This document shows, one piece after another, positions 51,561 through 60,787 of a stretch of DNA of 64,000 nt (position 1 is the stretch's first letter; each line of letters begins with the position of its first letter). The DNA comes from Candidatus Fluviicola riflensis. GTDB taxonomy: Bacteria; Bacteroidota; Bacteroidia; Flavobacteriales_D; Crocinitomicaceae. Made by a program: the position numbers and the translations under genes. The stretch covers positions 4,452,641 to 4,516,640 of the forward strand of contig CP022585.1 of the NCBI GenBank assembly GCA_002243285.1, read 5' to 3'. The notes beneath the pieces were generated by a model. The model saw only the letters and a program-made list of their open reading frames with translations, did no database searches and had not been told where the DNA came from.

Positions 51561-52997
51561 TTACTGCTTCACTTTTCCTGATCGCAAACGCGCATCCAGG
51601 GCAATGAATACGGCACACATTCCCCAGACAGGGATCGCTGCTTTGTCGGTGTCGAGGTAATTATTGAGCAAACCGTGAATAAAATAAGTGCTTAGCGCCA
51701 GGATCATTCCAAGGATCAGCGTACGCATTTCCCGGTCATTTTCCGGCCAGCGATGATAGAGTTTGATGGAAAAGTAGAATATGGCAAAAACCAGCGCAAA
51801 AACCAGCAGCATTCCGATCAATCCCATTTCGGCCAGCGGCCCAAGGTATTCGCTGTGGGCATTGCCCATCACTCCAAAATTGGTAGAGATGATTGTTGTG
51901 TTTTCCGGTTCCTGGAAGCGGGCATATTCAAAGGCATACGTTCCCGGGCCAAAACCAAACACCGGGCGTTCTTCAAACATATCGATGGCGCATGACCAGC
52001 GATTGATACGTTCCAGGTTGGAAGCATCGGTAGTGACATTGGTGGCGCTTTCCAAACGTTCACCGAATTCCTCGGTGGTGTGTTCAGACTTATTGCGTTC
52101 CAAATCCTGCTGAATGCCGTCCCAGGAATACCAGATAAATCCGAGGACTATTAAAGCGGCGGTTGAAAAGACACTGAAACGCACTTTAAAACGGATGAGC
52201 GCCCAAACTCCAAGCGCTAAAACAATACTCAGCCAGGCCGCCCGCGTGTACGAAAAGTACAATCCGATAAGGTTTACTACCATAAATCCGATGAGGATAA
52301 ACTGCACCAGCGGCGGATGTTTTTTGGAAAAATAAAGCGCAAAGATCAACGGCACGATCAAGGCGACGAGTGCCCCGTAAATGGTGTGATCTTTAAAAAA
52401 CGGCCACATCACCCAGTGGCTTTCCTTTTCGCCGAAACGGTAATAAGCATGGATTGTAAGCGTGTAACAGATCACAATGATCATTCCGGTAATAAAAAGC
52501 CACAGAAACCACCTGACTTTTTTCGGGTCGAAAAACAAGTTACTTCCATAGAAAAGTATCGGAATCACAAACCACAGGCGAGCGAGCAAATACTTAAATG
52601 AAATCACCGGTTGTTCTGAAGTAATAGAAGTGATGAAAATCCAGCACAGGTAAATGATCATGACGATCACAATCGGGTTTCGCCACAGATAATCAGGGAA
52701 AATTCGCGAATAAAGCGATTGCATCACCAACAATATCATGGTTCCGAATAGTAGCGGTTCGGTGGGCAGAAAGAGTCCGAAACCGTCGGTATATTCTTCA
52801 ATGTTCACCGAGAGCGGTGTCATGGCAATGATGAAGAAAAACGTGTATTCGGTGTAAAAGATAGCAACGAAAAGTACCGCCAGCGCATACGGAATCAGGT
52901 AAGCATACCAAAAGTCGACCCAGATAGAATAACCTGTGAACCCGATGAACAGCGCCGCGAAAAGCAGCAACCAGCTATGTTCGCGCAGAAAAGCCAC
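51561..52997 (-). CDS. O-antigen ligase/polymerase-like membrane protein (Wzy_C)
   Basis: A 478-residue polytopic protein with ten to twelve membrane helices. A large periplasmic loop between about 300 and 400 contains the Wzy_C/O-antigen ligase marks: RINRWSCAIDMFEERPVFGF, GPGTYAFEYARFQ and NAHSEYLGPLAEMGLIG, with the conserved H of NAHSEYL. Members join or polymerise undecaprenyl-linked glycans. The single-base overlap with the Wzz-like gene upstream (52997) ties it to polysaccharide assembly. Ligase versus polymerase cannot be told. Confidence 0.85.
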   Translation of the reverse strand: MAFLREHSWLLLFAALFIGFTGYSIWVDFWYAYLIPYALAVLFVAIFYTEYTFFFIIAMTPLSVNIEEYTDGFGLFLPTEPLLFGTMILLVMQSLYSRIFPDYLWRNPIVIVMIIYLCWIFITSITSEQPVISFKYLLARLWFVIPILFYGSNLFFDPKKVRWFLWLFITGMIIVICYTLTIHAYYRFGEKESHWVMWPFFKDHTIYGALVALIVPLIFALYFSKKHPPLVQFILIGFMVVNLIGLYFSYTRAAWLSIVLALGVWALIRFKVRFSVFSTAALIVLGFIWYSWDGIQQDLERNKSEHTTEEFGERLESATNVTTDASNLERINRWSCAIDMFEERPVFGFGPGTYAFEYARFQEPENTTIISTNFGVMGNAHSEYLGPLAEMGLIGMLLVFALVFAIFYFSIKLYHRWPENDREMRTLILGMILALSTYFIHGLLNNYLDTDKAAIPVWGMCAVFIALDARLRSGKVKQ

Positions 52998-53992
52998 TAC
53001 GCCAGTTTGCGAAGTTCTTTCAATTTATCTTGCAGCAACAAAGCAAACACCATGAAAATGAAGGTTCCGATCACGGAAAGCAACACAATGATCATGCGTT
53101 TCGGTTTGTCTTTTTTATCGGCGACAACGGCGCGCTCAACCACGAACTTGTGACTGAATTTGGTGTTAGCATCCGATTCGGCCTGTTCGTAAGAGACAGA
53201 GAAATCTTCCAGCTTCACGATCTTTTCATTCCGAATATATTCCAATCCGTCAAAAAGAGCTCCGTACTTATTGTTCGTGTCGATTTTATCCTTGATTTCT
53301 GCACGTTGTTCAGGACTGTTTGCATCTACATACGCCTGGAAAAGTCCCGCCCGGGAATCCAATGGTAGCACGCCTTTGGCGGCCAGGGAATCCAATTGGT
53401 CCAGAATGGCTTTCCGGTCAGCTTCCATCTGGTCTCTCTTTCGTTTGTTGATCTCGAATGCCGGCATGGTACGTGCAGCTACCATTTCGTTTTTCACCGT
53501 ATCGATGAGGTCAACGATTTTGTTGGCGATATCTGCGGCCAAAACCGGATCTCGGTCCAATACGTCAATCTGTATTGAACCATATCGGGTTCTCACGAAC
53601 AGGATGTTTTCGTTGTATTCCTTTACAAGTTTGTAATACTTGTTCTCGTCGTTTTCGTCAATTTCATAGTGTTTTTGCAGATCGAATTCCGCCACGATTT
53701 TGTCGCGAATGTTAGACGATTGCAAAATTTGGATCAATTGTTCGGCTTGTTCTTCTTCTCCGAAGTCCATCGACGACGCTTTGGCATTTCGTTGCTCGGA
53801 GAAAGAAACGGTGCTTGTTGCGGCAGGGAAAACAATGGCTGTGGAACGATAAATTGGGGTCATTAGAAACGCAATAACCGCTGACACAACGAATGCTGCT
53901 CCGGTGGTGATCAATAAAATTTTGCGTTTTCTCCAGATGGTTACCAGTAGGTTCATGCGTTGTTCTTGCATTACTGCAGTACTTTCTTCCAT
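52997..53992 (-). CDS. Wzz-type polysaccharide chain-length regulator
   Basis: A 331-residue protein with two membrane helices flanking a long periplasmic coiled-coil domain: TM1 at about 27-47 (ILLITTGAAFVVSAVIAFLM), followed by the Wzz hallmark PIYRSTAIVFP, and TM2 near 302-322 (MIIVLLSVIGTFIFMVFALL). No C-terminal kinase domain. It likely sets chain length for the polysaccharide made with the adjacent Wzy_C-type protein. It starts the two-gene operon. Confidence 0.87.
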   Translation of the reverse strand: MEESTAVMQEQRMNLLVTIWRKRKILLITTGAAFVVSAVIAFLMTPIYRSTAIVFPAATSTVSFSEQRNAKASSMDFGEEEQAEQLIQILQSSNIRDKIVAEFDLQKHYEIDENDENKYYKLVKEYNENILFVRTRYGSIQIDVLDRDPVLAADIANKIVDLIDTVKNEMVAARTMPAFEINKRKRDQMEADRKAILDQLDSLAAKGVLPLDSRAGLFQAYVDANSPEQRAEIKDKIDTNNKYGALFDGLEYIRNEKIVKLEDFSVSYEQAESDANTKFSHKFVVERAVVADKKDKPKRMIIVLLSVIGTFIFMVFALLLQDKLKELRKLA

Positions 53993-54210
53993 GTAGTGTT
54001 TGTTTTAGAGCTGCGAATTTACAGTTTGTGAGCCATTAACGGTAAAAAAGGCGTAAAATTATACGGAGGCCACTGAATTAAGCGTGAAGATTGAAGTCAA
54101 TCCTCTGACTGATGAGCGTTACTTTTTGCGCTAGAAACCACTATCAGATCACGCCCTGTTTATTACTCGTGGCAGATAAAGAAAATATACACCGCGGGAT
54201 ACACAAACTT

Positions 54211-54241
54211 AAAAAACCTCCGCAGACATATTCCACGGAGG
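54211..54241 (-). terminator. intrinsic terminator after the 1309-residue T9SS gene
   Basis: On the minus strand CCTCCG pairs with CGGAGG (54217-54222 with 54236-54241), followed by TTTTTT. The remaining bases of 53993-54210 show no gene. Confidence 0.82.
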
Positions 54242-54269
54242 CTTGCACTATGTAGTATTCAGCTATGAA

Positions 54270-57200
54270 TCAGTTTGTCTTTTCGATGCGGAAAACGTGT
54301 GTTTCGTTTCCTTGCTGCACACGCAACAGGTATGTTCCAGCAGCAACAGTACTCAAATCGATGGTTGTTTCCAATGACGTCAGCAAGATTTGTCCTGCGG
54401 TGTTCATCAATTCAACCTGCATAGGTGCAGCGCTGGAAGATTCGATGGTCAATAAACCGGTAGTAGGGTTCGGGAATAAAGCAAGATCAATTGCTTGTTC
54501 GTTCAACCCAAGACATGGATCAACTGTAACCACAATGGCGTCTGAGTTTTGACATCCGTTCTGATCAGTTACTGCAACAAAGTAGGTTCCGGTAGCGGTA
54601 GCAGAAAGAGTTGCGGTTGTAGCATTGTTGTTCCACAAATAAGCGGCAAAACCTGCTCCTGCGTTCAATACCACCGGCCCGTAATTGGCACAGGTTACGG
54701 TATCTTCACCCAAATCCACAACCGGCAAGGCATTTACTGCAACGGAAACCGTATCGTTGTCCTCACAACCGTTAGCATCCGTACCGGTTACTATGTACGA
54801 TTGTGTAGTAGTTGGGTTGAATACGGTATTATCGGTAACACCATTGTCCCAGGTGTATGAAACCGCACCGTTTCCGGTTAAGATGGTGTTTTCTCCGGCA
54901 CAAACTTCCTGATCAACACCAGCGTTAATCACCGGAAGTGCATTTACGGTTACCTGAACTGTATCGTTATCCTCACACCCATTAGCATCCGTACCGGTTA
55001 CAATATACGATTGTGTAGTTGCAGGATTAAAAACAGTATTATCGGTAACACCATTGTTCCAGGTGTATGAAACCGCACCGTTTCCGGCTAAGATCGTGTT
55101 TTCACCGATACAAATTACCTGATCAGGGCCGGCGTCAACCAGTGGAAGCGTATTTACGATTACCTGAACCGTATCGTTGTCTTCGCAACCGTTGACATCT
55201 GTACCAGTTACAATGTACAATTGTGTGGCAGCCGGCGTGAACGACGTATTATCCGTAACACCATTGTCCCATGTGTAGGCTTGTGCTCCCAATCCGGAAA
55301 GGGTAACAGACGTTCCCGCGCAAATGGATTGATCAGCACCAGCATCTACAACAGGAAGTGGGTTTAGTGTGATGGCTGTTTCAACGGTTGTATCGGCGCA
55401 ACTCAAAGCCGTGTTTGAAACATATACTTTATAGTCTCCTGCCTGGTTGACAGAAATGCTGTTACCTGTTTCTCCGGCAAGCTCCGTATTGTTGTAATAC
55501 CATTGCACAGTTGAATTTGCGTCACCGGTAATGGAAAGTGTGGTGGAAGTTCCTTCGCAGATGGAATCATCAGCGGCCGTAATGGTTGCCCCCGCCAGTT
55601 CAACACACGTGTTTACCTGGAATACCGAAAGGGTAGAACTCACTTCGTTGGCAAGAACCACTAGGGCATTGTTGTTAGGCGAAGCTTCTTTAGAAATGTA
55701 GATAATTCCTTCGGCTCCGCGATCCGGACCGTTGCCAGCCGCAAAGCGGTTGTTGTAGTAACCCGCATAAACAGGTGTGGCAGGTTGGTCGATATTGAAA
55801 ATCATAACACCGCCCACTCGTTCCAGTGAAACGAACAAGTAGTGGCTTCCGTTGATGAATGCAGTAGCAACCCCTTCCGGCTCAGGTCCTTTATCATCAC
55901 TTCTGTTTTTTGAAGTAGCTGCACCGGATGAATTGCTCGCGTTGAACAATCCGGCCAGGGCAGGGTGAGTAGCTGTAATTTGTTCGATCAAGTCTTTTGA
56001 ATCGAAAACCAACGCACCGGTAGCGGCATTCCAGATAGAGAATGAACGGGTTCCCAAAACATGAATCTCGTCTTTGTCACCGTCGTTATCCGTATCTCCG
56101 GTAGCTTGAAGTGCATTCAAACGGCCCAGGAACTGATTGTTTTTCAAAATAGTTTGATCAGGGAAAGCTGTTGGATCCAATGAAGTACCAGACAAACGCT
56201 CCACATCATTTACAGCTGCATATTCGCGTGCATCACCTTCATTGGCCGAGAAAATGTATTCCTGTCCGCCAATTGTTGCATGTGCCAATGCATCCGGCAT
56301 GAATGTACCTTTTACCGGGATAGAGCTGATTAGAATAGACGAAGTTTGATCCGACGCATCCAATCCGTTGTTCTCATTGGAGTAATCCATTAATCCAAGC
56401 GGACGGATATCCGTAACCGTTGCGGTGTTCAGACTCACGACAGCCATTGCATTGTTTTCCTGAAGGGAAACATAAGCCGTTTGGTTGTCATCTGCGATGG
56501 TAATGTATTCCGGCTCCAGATCCTGTGCTACCGAACTTCCCGGCCCGAAAATGCGAATTCCCTGGGCACGAAGTGTAACTTCTTGTCCGTTATAGGCCGT
56601 GAAATAAGCCATTGAAACATTGGCATTGGTCAAAGAAGCATAACCCGGTGCCAAATCAATAATACCAATTGAACCTTCCGGGTCTACTGAATAATCTGAT
56701 TTCGGTTCACCTTCGCAAGCTACTACGATTTTGGTGTGGTCGTTGTTGAACGTAATCATGTCGGGCATAGCACCAACCGTTACCTGGTTGATATAAACAC
56801 CGTCGCTGTCGAAAAAGACAACAGTACCATTTACCTGCGGATCAGCATTTTCCATCGCTACGGCTACCACACCGTTGTAAACGGCAAGGGAGTTGATGTT
56901 TCCGTAAGGCGTCATCGGAATCGAAGACAACAACACCGGCGTGTTTGGATTGGCGAAATCCACTATATCCAGTTTTGCTCCGATAGAATTGGCAATGTAT
57001 AAACGGTATGTAGTAGAATCGTAGGCTACAATTTCGGCCGAATTGGTTCCTTCTGCACCGTTGCTGAAGCTGGTAAGCAGGTTCATTTGTAATTCATTGG
57101 TCGGAGTAGGATTATGGTAATCGTTATCTGTTAAATAGATAATCTGGAAGCTGTTTCCAGCAATTCCGGCATTTACGGTTCCAACCAATTTTACGATGAT

Positions 57201-58199
57201 GCGTTCTGTGCGTTCGGCCAATAAGTCATCGCTCAGGTCGATGGTAAACGGGAATGTTCCGTTGGTGTTGGCCGGAATCACCAATGTGTCGTTCGACCAT
57301 GAGAAATCGGTGTTGAACGTGGCATTGGCATAGGTTGAAAGTCCGAACACGATTTCGGCAGGACTTGCATTCGCATTGGAAAAAGTCACGTTTACGGTAG
57401 CTGTTCCGTCTGCTTCATTTACGGTTTGCGTGATACCCGAAATAGCGGCAGATCCCGGAGGATCTACTGTCCCTAAAGTGATTGCAGTTAAGTTATCGTT
57501 TACGACAGTCTGTGTACTCCAGGCACGTTGTCCGAACCATTGGTTGGTTGCGGTATTATAAAAACCGGTTCCTTTGATCGTAACATTCGAACCCGGATCG
57601 TCTGCAAAGAAAGAAGTTGTTTGCAATTTTCCGCCTGCGTAGTGATCGTTGACTGGCAGCTGATAACCGTCGGCTCCTGCATTTACAAGCGCACTTCCGA
57701 TTCCTGTTCCGAAGAACAATGCATCAACCGGTACAGAACTATTGGTTAAACTCCCGATTGCCATATCAAATATGGCAACACCGTCGGCATTGCCGCCACC
57801 ATTTCCGATCACACCTGCTGCGGCATTTCCAAAACCGTCACCGGGAGTGGTTACTACATCTATTACGCGTAATTTTGTTCCGGTAGGAAGCATGGTTGAA
57901 CCACCCACATACACCACATCTCCGGTGTTTACCGTTCCGGTAGTAATGGAGAAACCATAGCTGAGCGATCCGCCCGAAACCCAACCGTTGGCAGTGGCGG
58001 TTCCGTTGTTGCAAACAACTACCGAATAAGGTGTTACCGAAAAATCAATGGGTTGGGTAGCAACCAATTCCACCCATTCGAATGAGTTGTCGGTGCTTGG
58101 AGGATTGGCTAACAATTCGCTGATTACCAATCCCGGATTTTGGGAGAAGGACGCGAATGCCTGAAATACAAATGCTAAAAGGATGTAGCTTTTTTTCAT
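54270..58199 (-). CDS. 1309-residue choice-of-anchor I T9SS cargo protein, type A tail
   Basis: The signal peptide SYILLAFVFQAFASFSQ is followed by a lamin-tail-type domain (about 22-235; LVISELLANPPSTDNSFEWV), a Calx-beta-like domain (about 250-360; VNEADGTATVNVTF), and a large choice-of-anchor I beta-propeller (about 370-890; MPDMITFNNDHTKIVVACEG, NEGDAREY, GPDRGAEGIIYI). Then come an Ig-like domain, three tandem 70-residue Ig/PKD-like repeats (GxxQxxC...YTWDNGVTDNT...VTGTDANGCEDNDTV), another such domain, and a type A sorting tail (LALFPNPTTGLLTI, GTYLLRVQQG). It should be located on the surface or secreted. Some choice-of-anchor I domains resemble phytase/phosphatase propellers, but I see no clear active site. 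Confidence 0.86.
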   Translation of the reverse strand: MKKSYILLAFVFQAFASFSQNPGLVISELLANPPSTDNSFEWVELVATQPIDFSVTPYSVVVCNNGTATANGWVSGGSLSYGFSITTGTVNTGDVVYVGGSTMLPTGTKLRVIDVVTTPGDGFGNAAAGVIGNGGGNADGVAIFDMAIGSLTNSSVPVDALFFGTGIGSALVNAGADGYQLPVNDHYAGGKLQTTSFFADDPGSNVTIKGTGFYNTATNQWFGQRAWSTQTVVNDNLTAITLGTVDPPGSAAISGITQTVNEADGTATVNVTFSNANASPAEIVFGLSTYANATFNTDFSWSNDTLVIPANTNGTFPFTIDLSDDLLAERTERIIVKLVGTVNAGIAGNSFQIIYLTDNDYHNPTPTNELQMNLLTSFSNGAEGTNSAEIVAYDSTTYRLYIANSIGAKLDIVDFANPNTPVLLSSIPMTPYGNINSLAVYNGVVAVAMENADPQVNGTVVFFDSDGVYINQVTVGAMPDMITFNNDHTKIVVACEGEPKSDYSVDPEGSIGIIDLAPGYASLTNANVSMAYFTAYNGQEVTLRAQGIRIFGPGSSVAQDLEPEYITIADDNQTAYVSLQENNAMAVVSLNTATVTDIRPLGLMDYSNENNGLDASDQTSSILISSIPVKGTFMPDALAHATIGGQEYIFSANEGDAREYAAVNDVERLSGTSLDPTAFPDQTILKNNQFLGRLNALQATGDTDNDGDKDEIHVLGTRSFSIWNAATGALVFDSKDLIEQITATHPALAGLFNASNSSGAATSKNRSDDKGPEPEGVATAFINGSHYLFVSLERVGGVMIFNIDQPATPVYAGYYNNRFAAGNGPDRGAEGIIYISKEASPNNNALVVLANEVSSTLSVFQVNTCVELAGATITAADDSICEGTSTTLSITGDANSTVQWYYNNTELAGETGNSISVNQAGDYKVYVSNTALSCADTTVETAITLNPLPVVDAGADQSICAGTSVTLSGLGAQAYTWDNGVTDNTSFTPAATQLYIVTGTDVNGCEDNDTVQVIVNTLPLVDAGPDQVICIGENTILAGNGAVSYTWNNGVTDNTVFNPATTQSYIVTGTDANGCEDNDTVQVTVNALPVINAGVDQEVCAGENTILTGNGAVSYTWDNGVTDNTVFNPTTTQSYIVTGTDANGCEDNDTVSVAVNALPVVDLGEDTVTCANYGPVVLNAGAGFAAYLWNNNATTATLSATATGTYFVAVTDQNGCQNSDAIVVTVDPCLGLNEQAIDLALFPNPTTGLLTIESSSAAPMQVELMNTAGQILLTSLETTIDLSTVAAGTYLLRVQQGNETHVFRIEKTN
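54722..55351. repeat. three tandem 210-bp coding repeats
   Basis: The landmark GTATCGTTGT (or close variant) recurs at 54751, 54961 and 55171, an exact 210-base period. The repeats encode 70-residue Ig/PKD-like units and the DNA is nearly identical in places, indicating recent expansion or homogenisation. Confidence 0.85.
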
Positions 58200-58373
58200 G
58201 AGTTAAGAACTTTGTGCAAAGGTCTCGTCATGACGTAACTATCAGGTCAGCTCAGGATCAAACAATAATGATTGTTTTGTTGCAGTAAGATTATCGGAAG
58301 ACGGTTTTGTTAATGATTTGGCAAAGTGGGTTTATGGGGAGTTTATGTTGAGGTAATGGAAGCTCGGGTTTTC

Positions 58374-58878
58374 TTACCTTAGATGGTGAGGAATATTAAT
58401 TGTTTCCAGGTATTTGAAGAATTGTTTTTTCCTGTAATCGGATGCTTTGACTTTAAAACGTCCTTTAACCGCAAGGCGCAAGGCGATTTCATATACATCA
58501 TCCATTCCGGTAATTCTGAATTCAGTGAAATAAGGGAATACGGAAAAGGTCATGCGAATGTATGGCCAACCTTCCGGTCCGTCGTGGGTTGGTTTGAACC
58601 GTTTAAGCTTGGAGATTTGAATTGTTCGATATTTTAAAAAAGGTCTGAAGGGGTAATAGAAAATAATCTGCTCTTCATTACCGCCCACTTGCTTGTAAAA
58701 CCGAAAAGCAAAAAGGAAGTTGACGATTAAAAGAGAAAGTGCGAAATAATAGTGCTGATAGATCAGGAAGAAAATGATTAATGCCCCAAAAATGATTAAC
58801 TGCCCAATTATGAATTGTTTTGATGTTTTACTCTTTATCCAGAATGTTTCGTCGCCATTAAAAATCTGTTGGTTTCAT
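58374..58878 (-). pseudogene. membrane protein gene with a single-base frameshift near its start
   Basis: The ATG at 58876-58878 starts MKPTDF and then hits TAA. Removing one base from the A5 run at 58860-58864 (T5 on the coding strand) restores MKPTDFNGDETFWIKSKTSK followed by two membrane helices (FIIGQLIIFGALIIFFLIYQ, FALSLLIVNFLFAF) and a beta-rich C-terminal domain to 58374 (GGNEEQIIFYYPF, RMTFSVFPYFTEFR). The repaired product is 167 residues. It is co-directional with 58927-59385. Either a real inactivation, phase variation, or a base-calling error. Confidence 0.7.
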
Positions 58879-58926
58879 TTTACGGATAGTTGGGCTTGGG
58901 CATTTGTGATTTTAAGTCGAAATTAT

Positions 58927-59385
58927 CTACCAAACCTTGTCAATTCCTATTCTTGCTGTATCCAGCGTAAAAAGCACTAAAATCAGCACATGTTCTTTAT
59001 GTTCAAGAGAGAATAACTTTCTTGAAAGGAGTAATGTAAGCATCAAAATGGGGATTAGCACCAGGATTATACTATTCTGATCGTAAACACCAAAACCATA
59101 AATCAGTAATAGTGTCATCAGAATTGAGCATTCATAAGTGTTCATTTGCTTGAGGAATCTTTGCCAAATAATGTAGAGGACTAAACTCAGATAAAACACT
59201 ATTCGCACCATTAATTGTATTTCAAAAGCCACAGCTCCTCTAAAGAAAAACTTGTACGAGGTTACTAAAATGTATGAAATGAATATCCCAATGACGAGTT
59301 TACCGAATCCTTTCGAAACATAAAAAACAAAGAGTATTGCCAGTACGATTTCTATGACCAGCATGCTTAATATCAGGCATTTCAT
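58927..59385 (-). CDS. hypothetical membrane protein
   Basis: A 152-residue protein with five hydrophobic helices (CLILSMLVIEIVLAILFVFY, LVIGIFISYILVTSYKFFF, IVFYLSLVLYIIW, ILMTLLLIYGFGVY, IILVLIPILMLTLLLS). It starts 15 bases after ispD ends and precedes the frameshifted membrane gene, so the three form one transcription unit. No family recognised; AT-rich. Confidence 0.6.
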   Translation of the reverse strand: MKCLILSMLVIEIVLAILFVFYVSKGFGKLVIGIFISYILVTSYKFFFRGAVAFEIQLMVRIVFYLSLVLYIIWQRFLKQMNTYECSILMTLLLIYGFGVYDQNSIILVLIPILMLTLLLSRKLFSLEHKEHVLILVLFTLDTARIGIDKVW

Positions 59386-59400
59386 TTGAACCCACGGCCT

Positions 59401-60066
59401 TTACTTACTCAAAAACAGCATCGCCACTGCCAAATCAGACGGAGTCGTAATCTTAATGTTCTCTTCGTTACCATCAACAAGATAGATTGCCTCCCCCGAT
59501 TCTTCTACCAAACTGGCGTCGTCGGTGATGGTATCATGAAAATCGATATTGTAAGCCTTGCGTATCACGGGCGCGTGAAACACTTGTGGTGTTTGAACAA
59601 TTCGGTAAGCTGATCGGTGCACGGCTTCGCTGCTGTTATTGGTGATGCGGCGCAGCGATTCTTTGATTTCCACTACCGGAATCACGGCTTTGTGTGAAAC
59701 TACGGCATCAAACAACCGTTCGATAGTGGCTTTTGACACCAACGGACGAACACCGTCGTGCACCGCAATAATGTCGCCGGTACATACCGCCAGCGCATTT
59801 TTGATGGAATGGTATCGTTCTTCTCCTCCTGCTACAATAAGGTGTTCGATGTGGCAATCGTATTGAGCGCACAATTCTTTCCAGTCTTCGATGTATTGTT
59901 CGGGAAGCGTGAGTACCAGCTGACTACCGGGTACAAAATGGTACAAGCGTTCCAGGGTATGGATCAACACAGGGCGGCCCAGCAATTCCAGGAATTGTTT
60001 TGGCTGATCGGCTCCCATTCGTTTCCCGATTCCTCCTGCTGTGATGATGATAGAACGTGTTTCCAT
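59401..60066 (-). CDS. ispD: 2-C-methyl-D-erythritol 4-phosphate cytidylyltransferase
   Basis: A 221-residue MEP-pathway enzyme. Marks: IITAGGIGKRMGADQPKQFL (CTP-binding signature), GGEERYHSIKNAL, IIAVHDGVRPLVS, IVQTPQVFHAPVIRKAY and TDDASLVE. It forms CDP-methylerythritol for isoprenoid synthesis. A terminator just upstream (60072-60098) separates it from the small membrane protein, so it may have its own promoter. Confidence 0.96.
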   Translation of the reverse strand: METRSIIITAGGIGKRMGADQPKQFLELLGRPVLIHTLERLYHFVPGSQLVLTLPEQYIEDWKELCAQYDCHIEHLIVAGGEERYHSIKNALAVCTGDIIAVHDGVRPLVSKATIERLFDAVVSHKAVIPVVEIKESLRRITNNSSEAVHRSAYRIVQTPQVFHAPVIRKAYNIDFHDTITDDASLVEESGEAIYLVDGNEENIKITTPSDLAVAMLFLSK

Positions 60067-60071
60067 GGCAT

Positions 60072-60098
60072 AAAAAAAGTCTCTACAGACGCAGAGAC
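60072..60098 (-). terminator. intrinsic terminator between the small membrane protein and ispD
   Basis: On the minus strand GTCTCT pairs with AGAGAC (60079-60084 with 60093-60098), followed by TTTTTTT. Confidence 0.8.
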
Positions 60099-60118
60099 CT
60101 TCGAATATGTTGATTCAA

Positions 60119-60307
60119 TTATTTCAGTTGATTCGGATCTTTCGCCGCTTTGTCGCTGAGTTTTTTCTGAACGATCAGCCAATAGAAAAGGCCGAAAAAC
60201 CCTAATCCGATTAACATCCAATTAAACTTATCGCCTACCCAGTCAAAAAACTGAAATGTCCACTGAAGAAAGTCTGCTATCGCCTGGAAGAATGGAGTAG
60301 AACTCAT
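60119..60307 (-). CDS. small one-helix membrane protein (DUF6341-like)
   Basis: A 62-residue protein. An aromatic N-terminal half (FFQAIADFLQWTFQFFDWVG) is followed by one membrane helix (WMLIGLGFFGLFYWLIV) and a lysine-rich tail (KKLSDKAAKDPNQLK). Small proteins of this design are conserved in Flavobacteriales; the DUF6341 label is by resemblance only. It has its own terminator. Confidence 0.65.
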   Translation of the reverse strand: MSSTPFFQAIADFLQWTFQFFDWVGDKFNWMLIGLGFFGLFYWLIVQKKLSDKAAKDPNQLK

Positions 60308-60488
60308 AACAATTAAATTTTATGCAACAAAGAAAGTAATTTATTCTTACAGCACAATTGATTCGGGTGCTTTTTCAACAAAAAAAGCCTGTTTTGCACA
60401 ATAAATCGTTGTACATTGGATGCTGAAAGACGCGAATGTTTTCTGTTGGTAAAAGATTTCCGCCATTTTTAACAGTAACTCAGCTAAA

Positions 60489-60756
60489 TAACGTGAATTC
60501 GGGATAAGAATTCCAGTCAGAATTCATAAAAGTGTTTGGATACTAGGTGAATTACTGGGGGATAGCGGGCTATCTCGAAGAAATTCAACGAAGTAGACGG
60601 ATGCTTTTAGGGATAGCGTTTTAATATGGTCACTTGAAAACACCAATCTTCTTCCTGAAAACCGCACCAACATATCCCGATATGTCACTGCGCTTCTCAG
60701 TCGAATCTCAGCATTTTCAAGCGATCTGACGAAATTCTTATCCCGAATTCACGTTA
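60489..60756. mobile_element. MITE-like element with perfect 24-bp terminal inverted repeats
   Basis: The left end 60489-60512 (TAACGTGAATTCGGGATA and on) is the exact reverse complement of the right end 60733-60756. The interior has no gene. Counting TA as the target, the element is flanked by TA on both sides. A 207-bp relative lies at 32838-33044 and a solo end at 3945. The remainder of 60308-60787 shows nothing else. Confidence 0.85.
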
Positions 60757-60787
60757 AATATTATATTTACTATATTTTGAAAGAGAT

